A DNA stretch of 64,000 nucleotides, taken from the NCBI GenBank assembly GCA_963747985.1, contig CAVVHG010000008.1, forward strand, positions 62,001-126,000, written 5' to 3'. The position numbers were made by a program, and so were the translations under genes. How positions within the stretch are numbered: the first letter of the stretch is position 1; every line of letters starts with the position of its first letter. This stretch comes from JACADW01 sp963747985. Lineage in GTDB: Bacteria; Acidobacteriota; UBA6911. This document shows, piece after piece, positions 1-8,252 of the stretch. The notes beneath the pieces are model-generated. The model was given only the letters and a program-made list of their open reading frames with translations, did no database searches and was not told where the DNA came from.

Positions 1-462
1 CTCATCTCCGGAATTGGGATTCAGGCGGAGGGTGATCTGGCCGATCTCCGACCCGCTGAAATCCCGGGCGATCAGGGTGCGCGTCGTCGAACCCCCGGCT
101 TTCTCCGGCGCGAGCGCCATGCCTATCATGCCGGCCGGCAGGTTCAGCTGGTCCATCTTCACCCTGGCCTCCGAGACGAGCACATACTGGTACTTCTGCT
201 TCATCTCGGCCGACAGCCCGGCGTTCGATAGCTGCGCAAACGCGATCCTGGACTTGTCTGTAAACTCGATCGCGCACGCACGGTTCATGTCCACCGGGAT
301 CACCTCAGTTTCCATTGGAACCCGGTCCGGCAGATACCTTCGGGCGGCCGCCGTATCCAGAACCTTGCACCCGCCCTCCTGCGCCTCCATTTCGGGCAGG
401 CAGGCGCACAATGCGACGAACAACGCCGGCCCGACAAGCAGTCTGTGCAGCATAGCTCTCAT
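1..462 (-). CDS. Secreted protein of unknown function, 3' end cut by window edge
   Basis: The frame is open from an ATG at 462 to the window edge, giving 154 residues with the C-terminus missing. The N-terminus (MRAMLHRLLVGPALFVALCA) is a signal peptide; the cysteine at about residue 20 could make it a lipoprotein, but no perfect lipobox is visible. The mature part is mixed alpha/beta with a Lys/Gln-rich segment near residues 85-95. I do not recognise a family. It lies downstream of the 2-oxoacid oxidoreductase operon on the same strand, 264 bp away, so it is probably a separate unit. The overlapping plus-strand frame at 14-844 looks like a shadow. Confidence 0.6.
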   Translation of the reverse strand, partial: MRAMLHRLLVGPALFVALCACLPEMEAQEGGCKVLDTAAARRYLPDRVPMETEVIPVDMNRACAIEFTDKSRIAFAQLSNAGLSAEMKQKYQYVLVSEARVKMDQLNLPAGMIGMALAPEKAGGSTTRTLIARDFSGSEIGQITLRLNPNSGDE

Positions 463-726
463 CCTCGGGACCGCACCACGAGGGCACCTTCCAGCGGAGG
501 TCGGGCGTGACCCAAACCATCGGAACCAGGGATCGACATTCCCAGGGAGTCCACGGCAAGTAAACCCAGTATCATACCATCACCGCCTGCATCGGGTGGG
601 CATTTTCGAGCGCCCCCGGCAGCCATTCATGACTGAATATACCGGGTCTTTCCTGCTTCGAAAATCCGACTTTATCGGCAGCGTGGGATTCATCGCGCGG
701 TGCCGTCCTCCGGGGCACTTGACGCC

Positions 727-2145
727 TCAGGATGAGGCCAGACTCCGTCCTGTCTCCAAAGCCTCCCGGTTCACCTTCAGCAGTTCCGGCCGCATTCCAT
801 GTTCTGTGAGCGAAGAAAGAATGGATGCCGCCTCGACTGCATGAGTTTCCCCGATGTAGGCGCCCAACATTACCATGTTCGCAACCTTCGGGTTCCCGAT
901 GTCCTTTGCCGCCTCGGTGGCGGGAATAGACAGTATCTTCACGTCGGACCGCTCGGGAATGCTGTTCACCATCGAGGAGTTGATCAACAGGAGGCCCCCG
1001 GGAAGGAGTTCCGGAAGGAACTTGTCGACCGAGGGTTCGTTGAATGCCACCACGGTTGAGGGCCTGTTGATGAGCGGTGAGGGGATCGTTTCGCACGAGA
1101 GGCGCACGTGGCAATGCGCGGTGCCACCACGCATCTCGGGACCATAGGATGGGATCCAGGAAACATGCAGCCCTTCTCTCATGCCTGCTTCCGCAAGCGC
1201 AATTCCGGCGAACAGCACTCCTTGCCCACCGAAGCCGCTGATCTTCATCGCGACATCGCGTCGCGCTTCCACGGCGACAGACTTCACCTCCTCATGAGCG
1301 TGCTCCGCCGCGGGCGCCGTCCCCGCGGGCGATGCGACGCTTTGCGCCTCGGTCATCGACGCAACGGGTGACCCGCTTTCACTGCGCTCCTTGAATACCC
1401 CCAGCGGGAAAACCGGGATCATGACCTTCTCGACCCACTTGACGGCGTCCGGAGGAGTCATCTTCCATCCCGTCGGGCACGCCGACAGGACCTCCACGAA
1501 CGAAAAGCCGCGATCCTCAACCTGGTTCTGGATCGCCCGCCGCACTGCTTTCCTGGCACGCATGTGGTTCCTGGCATCCGTGAGCGCGACGCGTTCCACG
1601 AGCACCGGGGCGTCGAGCGTCGAGAGGAGCTCGCACATGCGCAGTGGGTACCCTTCGGCTGCAACCGTGCGTCCGCGAGGCGACGTGATCGTCCGGAGCC
1701 CGAGCGGGGTGGTCGGCGCCATCTGGCCGCCCGTCATACCGTAGATGCCGTTGTTGACGAAAAAGACCGTTATCCTCTCGCCGCGGTTCGCGGCGTGGAG
1801 GATCTCGTTCCCTCCGATGGCAGCCAAGTCGCCATCGCCCTGGTAGGAAAGAACAATGCTTTGCGGACGCACGCGTTTGATGCCGGTTGCGACCGCCGGA
1901 GCCCTGCCGTGGGAGGCTTGCACGTTACCTACATCGATGTAGTAGTAGGCGAAGACCGAACAGCCGACGGGACTCACCAGAATCGTGCGATCCTGGATGC
2001 CGGCGTCGGCGATCGCTTCCGCGATCATCTTGTGCAGAACACCGTGCCCGCAGCCCGGGCAGTAATGTGTCGTCTCGACATCGCCACCCTTGCGCTCGAA
2101 GGTGTCGTAAAAACCGCCGGGTTTGCTATGCGTAATTTCCCACAC
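727..2145 (-). CDS. 2-oxoacid:ferredoxin oxidoreductase, fused beta (TPP) and gamma subunits
   Basis: This is the thiamine-diphosphate catalytic subunit of a 2-oxoacid:ferredoxin oxidoreductase joined to its gamma subunit in one 472-residue chain. The beta part (about 1-255) has the CPGCGHG cluster motif near residue 29 and the TPP-binding GDGD...NN block near residues 105-130. After an Ala/Glu-rich linker the gamma part begins near residue 295 with GFGGQGVLFAG and carries the PSYGPEMRGG motif. These subunits are often separate genes. The start is GTG at 2145, overlapping the alpha gene by 20 bp, so the two are translationally coupled. Substrate is probably a branched-chain 2-oxoacid or 2-oxoglutarate; sequence alone does not decide. 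Confidence 0.9.
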   Translation of the reverse strand: MWEITHSKPGGFYDTFERKGGDVETTHYCPGCGHGVLHKMIAEAIADAGIQDRTILVSPVGCSVFAYYYIDVGNVQASHGRAPAVATGIKRVRPQSIVLSYQGDGDLAAIGGNEILHAANRGERITVFFVNNGIYGMTGGQMAPTTPLGLRTITSPRGRTVAAEGYPLRMCELLSTLDAPVLVERVALTDARNHMRARKAVRRAIQNQVEDRGFSFVEVLSACPTGWKMTPPDAVKWVEKVMIPVFPLGVFKERSESGSPVASMTEAQSVASPAGTAPAAEHAHEEVKSVAVEARRDVAMKISGFGGQGVLFAGIALAEAGMREGLHVSWIPSYGPEMRGGTAHCHVRLSCETIPSPLINRPSTVVAFNEPSVDKFLPELLPGGLLLINSSMVNSIPERSDVKILSIPATEAAKDIGNPKVANMVMLGAYIGETHAVEAASILSSLTEHGMRPELLKVNREALETGRSLASS

Positions 2146-3187
2146 ACTCTCTCTCCAATCTCCTGATTACTTCCAGTACGTCCTCGGCGTTAGGAATCAT
2201 TCCGCCCGTGCGCCGGAAGAGCTGCACCGGCACCGCTCCGTTCACGGCCAGGCGGACATCCTCCACCAGCTGGCCGGAGCTCAGCTCCACGGTCAGCAGC
2301 GTGTGAGCCTTACCGGCAAGCTGATGGATGCGCCCGGAGGGGAAAGGGAAAAGTGTTATCGGCCTGAGCAGGCCCGCGCGCACTCCCTCCGCACGTGCCA
2401 TTTCGACAGCAGCATGGGCGACGCGGCTCGTGATCCCGTAAGCAACAAGCAGAATCTCAGCGTCCTCCGATGAATATTCCTCCCACGAGCACTCCTTCTC
2501 CATCTCACGGTACTTGGCTTCGAGCTTCAGGATGAATTCTTCCTGCCGCTCGTGCTCGAGATGAATGGAGGCAATCAGATTCCGCCGGGTGGAGGCATCA
2601 CCCGTAACCGCCCACGGCTTCGCCGGAAAACTGACTGCCTGCCGGGGCAGCTCGATCGCTTCCATCATCTGCCCCAACACTCCGTCGGCAAGAACAAATG
2701 CCGGATTTCGGTAGCGATCCGCAAGCTCGAATGCCCGGACGGTGAAGTCGCACATCTCCTGGACACTGTTCGGGGCCAGCACGAGTATCCGATAGTTCCC
2801 ATGGCCGCCGCCCTTGACTACCTGGAAGTAGTCGCCCTGCTCAGGGCCGATGTTCCCCAAGCCGGGCCCGCCCCGCATGATGTCCACGATAACGCACGGT
2901 AGCTCGGCTCCGGCGAGGTAGGAGAGCCCTTCCTGCATCAGGCTGATCCCCGGGCCCGACGAAGCAGACATGGCGCGGACACCTGCAGACGCCGCGCCGA
3001 ATACCATCTGGATCGCACCGACCTCGCTTTCGGCCTGGATGAAGACACCGCCGGACTGCGGCATGAGCAGAGCAGCCGACTCCGCTATCTCGCTGGCCGG
3101 CGTGATGGGGTATCCGAAATATGCCCGGCATCCGGCAGCAATCGCCGCATGAATGACCGCTTCGTTTCCCTTCATCAACTGGCGCAT
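2126..3187 (-). CDS. vorB: 2-oxoacid:ferredoxin oxidoreductase alpha subunit (VorB-like)
   Basis: 353 residues. It has the pyrimidine-binding alpha-subunit signatures: MKGNEA at the start, YPITPASEIAE near residue 25, QAESEVGAI near 52, and the MRGGPGLGNI and GDYFQ blocks near 105-120. It resembles the subunit named VorB in 3-methyl-2-oxobutanoate:ferredoxin oxidoreductases. ATG at 3187 has AGGAG 6 nt upstream. It sits between the ferredoxin gene (16 bp gap) and the fused beta-gamma gene (20 bp overlap), giving delta-alpha-beta/gamma order. Its neighbourhood has a branched-chain aminotransferase only 30 kb away, which fits but does not prove branched-chain 2-oxoacid use. Confidence 0.9.
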   Translation of the reverse strand: MRQLMKGNEAVIHAAIAAGCRAYFGYPITPASEIAESAALLMPQSGGVFIQAESEVGAIQMVFGAASAGVRAMSASSGPGISLMQEGLSYLAGAELPCVIVDIMRGGPGLGNIGPEQGDYFQVVKGGGHGNYRILVLAPNSVQEMCDFTVRAFELADRYRNPAFVLADGVLGQMMEAIELPRQAVSFPAKPWAVTGDASTRRNLIASIHLEHERQEEFILKLEAKYREMEKECSWEEYSSEDAEILLVAYGITSRVAHAAVEMARAEGVRAGLLRPITLFPFPSGRIHQLAGKAHTLLTVELSSGQLVEDVRLAVNGAVPVQLFRRTGGMIPNAEDVLEVIRRLERECVGNYA

Positions 3188-3203
3188 CTCACATCTCCTG
3201 GTC

Positions 3204-3491
3204 CTAGTCCCCCGCGGAGTCCCGGGTTCCGGGGCCTGCGTTCGATTTCGCCGCAGGCGGGGGCGGGTCCTTCCGCTTCCGGACCGTTATCGCTCCGGGC
3301 TCAGGGCAGACATAGAAGCAGATGCCGCATCCCGTGCAGCCCGATCCAGCATAAGCGATCGCATAGTAGCCCTGACGATTCAGAAAGTTGCTCTGCGCAA
3401 GAACGCCGGGCGCGCAGGCCACCGTGCACAGGCTACAGCCCTTGCACAGTTGCGGATTAATGACCACGTCGCCACGGCTGTTACTGCTCAT
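3204..3491 (-). CDS. 2 x [4Fe-4S] ferredoxin, delta subunit of the oxidoreductase
   Basis: A 95-residue bacterial-type ferredoxin with two complete cluster motifs, CKGCSLCTVAC near residue 17 and CTGCGICFYVC near residue 53, each followed by a proline-containing segment. The Lys/Pro-rich C-terminal tail (KRKDPPPPAAK) is variable linker. It is the first gene of the operon and would pass electrons from the TPP site of the beta subunit to a soluble ferredoxin. ATG at 3491. Confidence 0.9.
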   Translation of the reverse strand: MSSNSRGDVVINPQLCKGCSLCTVACAPGVLAQSNFLNRQGYYAIAYAGSGCTGCGICFYVCPEPGAITVRKRKDPPPPAAKSNAGPGTRDSAGD

Positions 3492-4046
3492 AGTACGTTC
3501 TCCGCTTGGGAAGCGCCGCCAACAAAGAGGAGTGAGGATCCTCTAAGATACCACCACGAGTTACTCATGACGCAATACCTGTTCCGATGACAGCTTCCAG
3601 GAGAGCTCTCGCTGCTCTCCGTTACCTATTGTGAATCTATCGGTTGGAGGAATCAAGTCACGGCCCTCCAAAGTCTGCCACCTTGAAAGCGGGCTGTGCG
3701 TGTGAAATGCCCCAACTATGGGCAGTCTCGCTCTGACACACTCGGCAGGGAGATCGACCTTCGGAAGAATCTCGCAGGTGGAGCGGTGTGTCAGGCCCGG
3801 GGACAGAGACTCGCACAACCTGTTCGTCCTCGCTTGCTCCGCAGTGACCTCGGAGCTGAAAGTGGGGGGAATGACCCGATCAGCATATCAACGAGGATTT
3901 TCACACACGATGCGGATCTCGCAGCAACTCCGATAGGCCTGTAAACAATTGAACTAATTAAACAAGTGGGAACCAACAGACTCGTACCCGGAAGTCACGC
4001 CTTGGCAAGCGAGTTGCATATCCAAACTCTCCGGATCTTCAGCGCT
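3492..4046. other. Gene-poor 555-bp divergent intergenic region
   Basis: This lies between the divergent oxidoreductase operon and the receiver-domain gene. It is less GC-rich than its surroundings near 3920-3965. A minus-strand frame at 3561-3818 contains the peptide GAFHTHSPLS, which faintly recalls JAMM/DUF4329 proteins, but it has no ribosome-binding site and no second motif, so I do not call it a gene. I see no strong terminator. It probably holds the promoters of both neighbours. Confidence 0.4.
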
Positions 4047-4460
4047 ATGGCAAAACCGCATGTGAACGTCCTCGTCGTAGAGGACGAGAAGTTGCTCAAC
4101 TGGTCGCTTGCTGAGTCCCTGTCGAAGTGGGGATTCGAGGTCCGCCCTGTCTTCACGGGCACCGAAGCCGTCGCTCAGATCGAGAACTCGTGCTTCGATG
4201 CCGTTCTGCTTGACTATCACCTGCCGGACGTGGACGGGCTCGCCGTAGCGCGCCGTGTCCGTGCGGTCCAGCCAAATGCCGTGATATTCCTGGTGACGGC
4301 GTTTCAGCTCAACGAATTGACGGTCGACTCTGGGCTGATAGACGCGTATTTCAACAAGCCGCTGGACCTTAAACAGCTGCACCAGGCTCTGAAAAAGGTC
4401 CCGAAGTGGCATGCGCCCGGGGCCGGAGTGACGCCGCCGCTGCGGCGGCGGCGCGCCTGA
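4047..4460 (+). CDS. Stand-alone response-regulator receiver domain
   Basis: 137 residues made only of a CheY-like receiver. The acidic pocket is VVEDE (about residues 11-14), the phosphoacceptor is Asp56 in LLDYHLPDVDG, the switch Thr lies in LVTAF and the conserved Lys in NKPLDL. There is no output domain, only a short basic Pro/Arg tail. An upstream in-frame start at 3966 would add 27 unconserved residues; ATG 4047 starts exactly at the domain. No histidine kinase is next to it, so its partner is elsewhere. Confidence 0.85.
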   Translation: MAKPHVNVLVVEDEKLLNWSLAESLSKWGFEVRPVFTGTEAVAQIENSCFDAVLLDYHLPDVDGLAVARRVRAVQPNAVIFLVTAFQLNELTVDSGLIDAYFNKPLDLKQLHQALKKVPKWHAPGAGVTPPLRRRRA

Positions 4461-4505
4461 TTCGTCGTGGAACTCGGCGCGACGCGTAACCTCCCGGGCG
4501 GGATG

Positions 4506-6245
4506 TCAGTGTTTCAGCGATTCGATCCGCGCAGCCATTCGCTGCCGCAGCTCAAACAGCTCTTCCACGTTGCGTGAAAAGGCGCTGACGTCGACAACCA
4601 TTCCCTGCGCAGCCCGGTCGGCAAAATCCGAATCGCCGAGCGACTTCAGCAACCACAGGTATTCGTAGTCTTCGATTCCCTCCCGCAACAATTCCATGCG
4701 GATGGACGAAACGGGGCCGTCCACGTCGCTCTGACCGGTGTAGCGTTCCGCATGATTTCCGGGATAGACCAGGCAGCCCTCCCCGTTGACGACATAGCCG
4801 CCGCTGCACAGAAAACCACTGAGGTAGGTCACGGGATCCAGCCACGGGTCCGGCGTCTGGGACCAGAAGGCAACATCCCAGTAAAGGATGCCGTTCATTC
4901 CATAGCGCCAGGTGATCCATGGCACCATCACAGGATCCATCGCCGGCCCATCGATGAAGTAGTTCGGCTGCGGGTACACCTGGTCGCAGGAGATGTACCA
5001 GGTAGCCTCGCCTCCTTTCGCCTGAACATCGCGAAGGGCCTTCTTCACCTGCGGGTGATTCAGTTCATTGCCATGAACTGCGAAGTTGTTGGCAAATCCG
5101 ATCAGGGTCCCCCAGTCGGGGCTGTCGGGCACGGGAGACTCTGTCACGAGGAACGGCACGCCGGGTGCCGCTTTGTGCACCAGTTCGGCCCAGCGGCGCG
5201 TGTCGGCGTATTGCTGTGCCGTATTTGGTTCGTCTATCGGGCTGTTGAAGACGAGGCGCGAGAGCCAGCCGTTCCGGCTGAAGTAGTCGTAAACCTGTTT
5301 CACGTAAGCCGTGACGCGCCGGTTAAACGGTTCCGAGAAAGGCACCAACCTTCCCCCCGCGGGCATTTCTCCGGACCGCGGTTCGAGGACGACGCGCTTG
5401 GTCTTGAGCGTGTCCATGTAGTGCGCGTACTCGCGCTCGTCGAAACGGACTTCGATATCCCCGCCTGCGGTCTCCCTGATTTCAGGCTGCAGCATCTCAT
5501 GAAACCAGGGTTCCATGCGGTTCGCGTAAAGAAAGTCATAGTACTTCCCGACCAGCGCCTTCAGCTCGCTCGAGTTATCCCTGAGGCCGTAAAATCCTGC
5601 CAGTTGCCTGCTCGAAATACCGATGTAGGTGACTAGATGAGTCTCCTTCGGCAACGCAAAATCGTGGACTTTCAGGGAGACGAGAAGCCGGTCGATCTGC
5701 TCTCCGTTTCGGGTGACGTCCAGAGTCCCGCTGTATGCGCCGGCTGCAGCATCTTCCGGGACCTGCACGTCGATCCAGATCGCGCGGTTCCTGACGAATG
5801 AGCGGAACTGTGAATCCATCCCGAATGGTTCGGTGAGCGGAACCAGCGCGTCCGGCCAGAAGCCGGTTGCTCCAACCGGGCTGGACTTCCCGTAACAGAG
5901 CACGACATGCTCGAGGTACAGCCTGATCCTTTCTTTCTTGATCCGTCCGGAAGGCGAGACAAGATCAGAAGGTTCCACGCGGAACCCGGAAGCTGCCTTA
6001 TCGTAGCGCGTCGGCGGCGGTGGCGTCGTAACCACGATTTGAAACGGCACGTGCTCGTTCTTCGCTCCGGAGATCGTCACGGTCTTTGTTTTTCCCGACC
6101 ATACGAGATTCGAAACCTCGACAGGGTCCTCAGGCCGGACTTTCTGAACGCTGGGCACAGCCCAGACAGTCACCAGCTGATCCGCCGCACAGGCTGCAGC
6201 AGCAAAGGCCGCGACAAACAGAAGAAGTGTCGACACTCGTCTCAT
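4506..6245 (-). CDS. Secreted DUF4091 glycoside-hydrolase-like protein
   Basis: 579 residues with signal peptide MRRVSTLLLFVAAFAAAACA. The N-terminal third looks like a beta-sandwich (ASGFRVEP, AYSGTLDV). The rest is the TIM-barrel-like region of DUF4091 proteins, with an acidic patch FNSPIDEPNT near residue 300 and a late ITWRYGMNGILYWDVAFW segment near 455-475. DUF4091 proteins are thought to act on carbohydrate, but the substrate is unknown. ATG 6245 has AGGAG 5 nt upstream; an upstream in-frame start at 6338 lacks one. Exported, probably periplasmic. Confidence 0.8.
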   Translation of the reverse strand: MRRVSTLLLFVAAFAAAACAADQLVTVWAVPSVQKVRPEDPVEVSNLVWSGKTKTVTISGAKNEHVPFQIVVTTPPPPTRYDKAASGFRVEPSDLVSPSGRIKKERIRLYLEHVVLCYGKSSPVGATGFWPDALVPLTEPFGMDSQFRSFVRNRAIWIDVQVPEDAAAGAYSGTLDVTRNGEQIDRLLVSLKVHDFALPKETHLVTYIGISSRQLAGFYGLRDNSSELKALVGKYYDFLYANRMEPWFHEMLQPEIRETAGGDIEVRFDEREYAHYMDTLKTKRVVLEPRSGEMPAGGRLVPFSEPFNRRVTAYVKQVYDYFSRNGWLSRLVFNSPIDEPNTAQQYADTRRWAELVHKAAPGVPFLVTESPVPDSPDWGTLIGFANNFAVHGNELNHPQVKKALRDVQAKGGEATWYISCDQVYPQPNYFIDGPAMDPVMVPWITWRYGMNGILYWDVAFWSQTPDPWLDPVTYLSGFLCSGGYVVNGEGCLVYPGNHAERYTGQSDVDGPVSSIRMELLREGIEDYEYLWLLKSLGDSDFADRAAQGMVVDVSAFSRNVEELFELRQRMAARIESLKH

Positions 6246-6454
6246 AGGAACTCCTCGCAGGTGTATTGTTGCAGGAAACACATGATCCCCTATTGTTCCG
6301 GCTGCGCTGCTTCGCGCTCGTTCTACCGCCTCGTTCATTCTAAGGCTTTTTGGGTCCTCCGGGGAGCATTAGGACTTCCGCCGCACTCCTTCATTCTCGT
6401 GAAGCTGCAACTGAACCGCTGACCGCAGCCGGCATCTGCGGTTATACTGTCATC

Positions 6455-7330
6455 ATGAAAAGGCCCAAACTGACTCTTTCGCAACTTGTATCTTTCGTGT
6501 TGGTTTTTGCCTTCTGCATCGCGCCTGCCTTCCCCCAACCAAGGAAGACCATCTTTGTCATCACCGATGCAGAGGGCGTGGCCGGAGTCTGCCGCCAGGA
6601 CCAGACTGATCCCAAGGAGGCTGAAATGCGGCAACTGCTGACCGGCGAGGCTAACGCCGCCGTCGAGGGCTTCCTTGCTGGCGGTGCGGACGAGGTGATC
6701 GTCTGGGATGGACATGACGGGAGCCAGTCGCTCTCGGCACTTACCATTCACCCCAAGGCGAAACTGGTCATCGGAGACCTGGGTGCTTCGATGACCTGCG
6801 AGCGCGGCTATGCAGGTATCGCCTTTGTAGGCCAGCACAGCATGGCAGGTGTGCGCAAGGGGATCATGGCGCATAGCTACAGCTCTCTCGGCATCCAGAA
6901 CATGCTCATGAACGGCCATCCGGTTGGGGAAATCGGAACGCGAGCGGCGCTGGCGGGATGGTACCGCATTCCCGTGATCTTCCTGTCCGGCGACATCGCG
7001 GCCACAGAGGAACTGAAGGCAATCGTGCCGCAGGCCGAGGTGGTTGCGGTCAAGGAGGGAGTTGCGCGTTACGCATGCATATCGATGTCCGCGGAGGAGG
7101 CGAGGACAGCAATTCGGGATGGCGCTGCGCGTGCGATGAAGAAGCTGGGGCAGATACCCCCTTACAGGATCGACGGGCCCGTAACGATCGAAATAGAGCA
7201 CACCACGCGTAATTCACTGCCCATCGATGCCGGCCTGGCCCCGGGAACCGAGCTGGTGAACGACAGAACAATCCGTTACAGGGGGAAGGATTTTCTCGAA
7301 GCCTGGATCCGCTATAGTGGCGGCTTCTGA
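6455..7330 (+). CDS. M55 family D-aminopeptidase (DppA-like), secreted
   Basis: 291 residues. After a signal peptide (about 1-28, ending FCIAPAFPQ) comes the M55 zinc-peptidase fold. The metal ligands of the family are visible: Asp and Glu in TDAEGVAG (about 37-44), His in WDGHDG, His in FVGQHSM and Glu in GEIGTRAAL. DppA releases D-Ala from D-Ala dipeptides, so this protein may recycle peptidoglycan-derived or other D-peptides in the periplasm. ATG 6455 was chosen because it begins the signal peptide; the frame opens upstream at 6350 but that stretch is not conserved-looking. It is divergent from the DUF4091 gene. Confidence 0.85.
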   Translation: MKRPKLTLSQLVSFVLVFAFCIAPAFPQPRKTIFVITDAEGVAGVCRQDQTDPKEAEMRQLLTGEANAAVEGFLAGGADEVIVWDGHDGSQSLSALTIHPKAKLVIGDLGASMTCERGYAGIAFVGQHSMAGVRKGIMAHSYSSLGIQNMLMNGHPVGEIGTRAALAGWYRIPVIFLSGDIAATEELKAIVPQAEVVAVKEGVARYACISMSAEEARTAIRDGAARAMKKLGQIPPYRIDGPVTIEIEHTTRNSLPIDAGLAPGTELVNDRTIRYRGKDFLEAWIRYSGGF

Positions 7331-7393
7331 CAGGCAAGATATTCGCTGCCTGATCGTGTCGAAGAATGCCCGGGAAGCCGAAAAGTAACTTAT

Positions 7394-7930
7394 ATGCGGA
7401 ACATGCTTCTGGAAAAGGTTGAGTACAAGATCGAGGAGACACCGCGCGGCGTCTGGCGGCGTTTCGCTTACCCGGACGGCAGGTATTTCGCCGAATTCCG
7501 CAGCAACACCGAGGTTTTCGGAATGCCGCTCCTGCACTATACCCGAGGCATCTGCCCGGAGACCGGTAGAAGAGTTGTCGCCCGGGGTTTTGTGGCGGTG
7601 GGGAGGCTCGCTGTCGGCGTGATCGGGATCGGGCAGGCTTCTGTCGGCGTCATCGCTTTCGGGCAGGCAAGCGTCGGCATAGTCCTGAGCCTCGCCCAAG
7701 CCGGCGCAGGGCTGCTGGCCGTCGGGCAGCTTGCGGCCGGCGTTCTCCTCGGCCTGGGTCAATTTGCGACGGGTATAACGGCCATCGGGCAGCTTGCGGC
7801 AGGGCAATACGTGCTTGCACAACTCGGTTTCGGCCAGCACCTGTGGACTCCCGGTCATGCTGACCCCGTCGCGGTGCAGCACTTCCAGGCCCTCTGGGAT
7901 GCCATCCGCAACCTCGGCGCCAGGCGGTAG
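7394..7930 (+). CDS. GQ-decapeptide repeat protein of unknown function
   Basis: 178 residues. Residues 1-60 are a charged domain with a conserved-looking EETPRGVWRRFAYPDGRYFAEF stretch (about 14-35, split here only for description). Residues 64-149 are about eight tandem 10-11-residue units of the form xGxxxxGQxx (VGVIGIGQAS, VGVIAFGQAS, AGLLAVGQLA, TGITAIGQLA). The units are Gly-, Gln- and aliphatic-rich without charge, as in a solenoid or a membrane-embedded array. The tail is polar. ATG 7394 has no strong ribosome-binding site; 7403 is an alternative. I do not recognise a named family. Confidence 0.65.
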   Translation: MRNMLLEKVEYKIEETPRGVWRRFAYPDGRYFAEFRSNTEVFGMPLLHYTRGICPETGRRVVARGFVAVGRLAVGVIGIGQASVGVIAFGQASVGIVLSLAQAGAGLLAVGQLAAGVLLGLGQFATGITAIGQLAAGQYVLAQLGFGQHLWTPGHADPVAVQHFQALWDAIRNLGARR

Positions 7931-8009
7931 TTCCTTCTCGACATAAGGATCATCGACCACACCCACGTGGCGTGGTTTCCGGCCCCCTGCCCCGAGGCGC
8001 GAATCGAGA

Positions 8010-8147
8010 CTGCCCTTGGAGTCGGAATCGGGTTCGGTACCGATATCGACCGGGAGTTGGCTTCAACCCGAGCCCATCGGCTGACCATGATTACGAATAC
8101 CGAAACCGATTGCGACTCCGATTCCGACCCCGACAGTGAGGATCCTT
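8010..8147 (+). repeat. Dispersed stem-loop repeat, copy A
   Basis: An imperfect inverted repeat in the 322-bp gap between two plus-strand genes. Arms at 8019-8039 and 8098-8118 match in 19 of 21 positions. The loop begins GACCGGGAGT and ends TACGAAT. Two further copies with the same architecture are at 14482-14600 and 54940-55075. Arms are built of TCGGAATCGGG-like units. Nothing in it reads as a protein with a start and ribosome site. Confidence 0.65.
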
Positions 8148-8252
8148 CGCGCCTGGAGCAGCACTTCTCCTGCAGTGTATTCAAACCCCGCCAGGTGCCG
8201 CTGCTCCGGATCACCCGAAGCTGATATCCTGTCGGAAAGCGAGAACCAGATA

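Noticed and set aside
14..844. Plus-strand 276-codon frame
   Set aside because: It overlaps the minus-strand secreted-protein gene and the end of the oxidoreductase, has no ribosome site and no recognisable fold.
3561..3818. JAMM/DUF4329-like fragment GAFHTHSPLS on the minus strand
   Set aside because: Only one short motif matches, with no start, no ribosome site and no second active-site motif.
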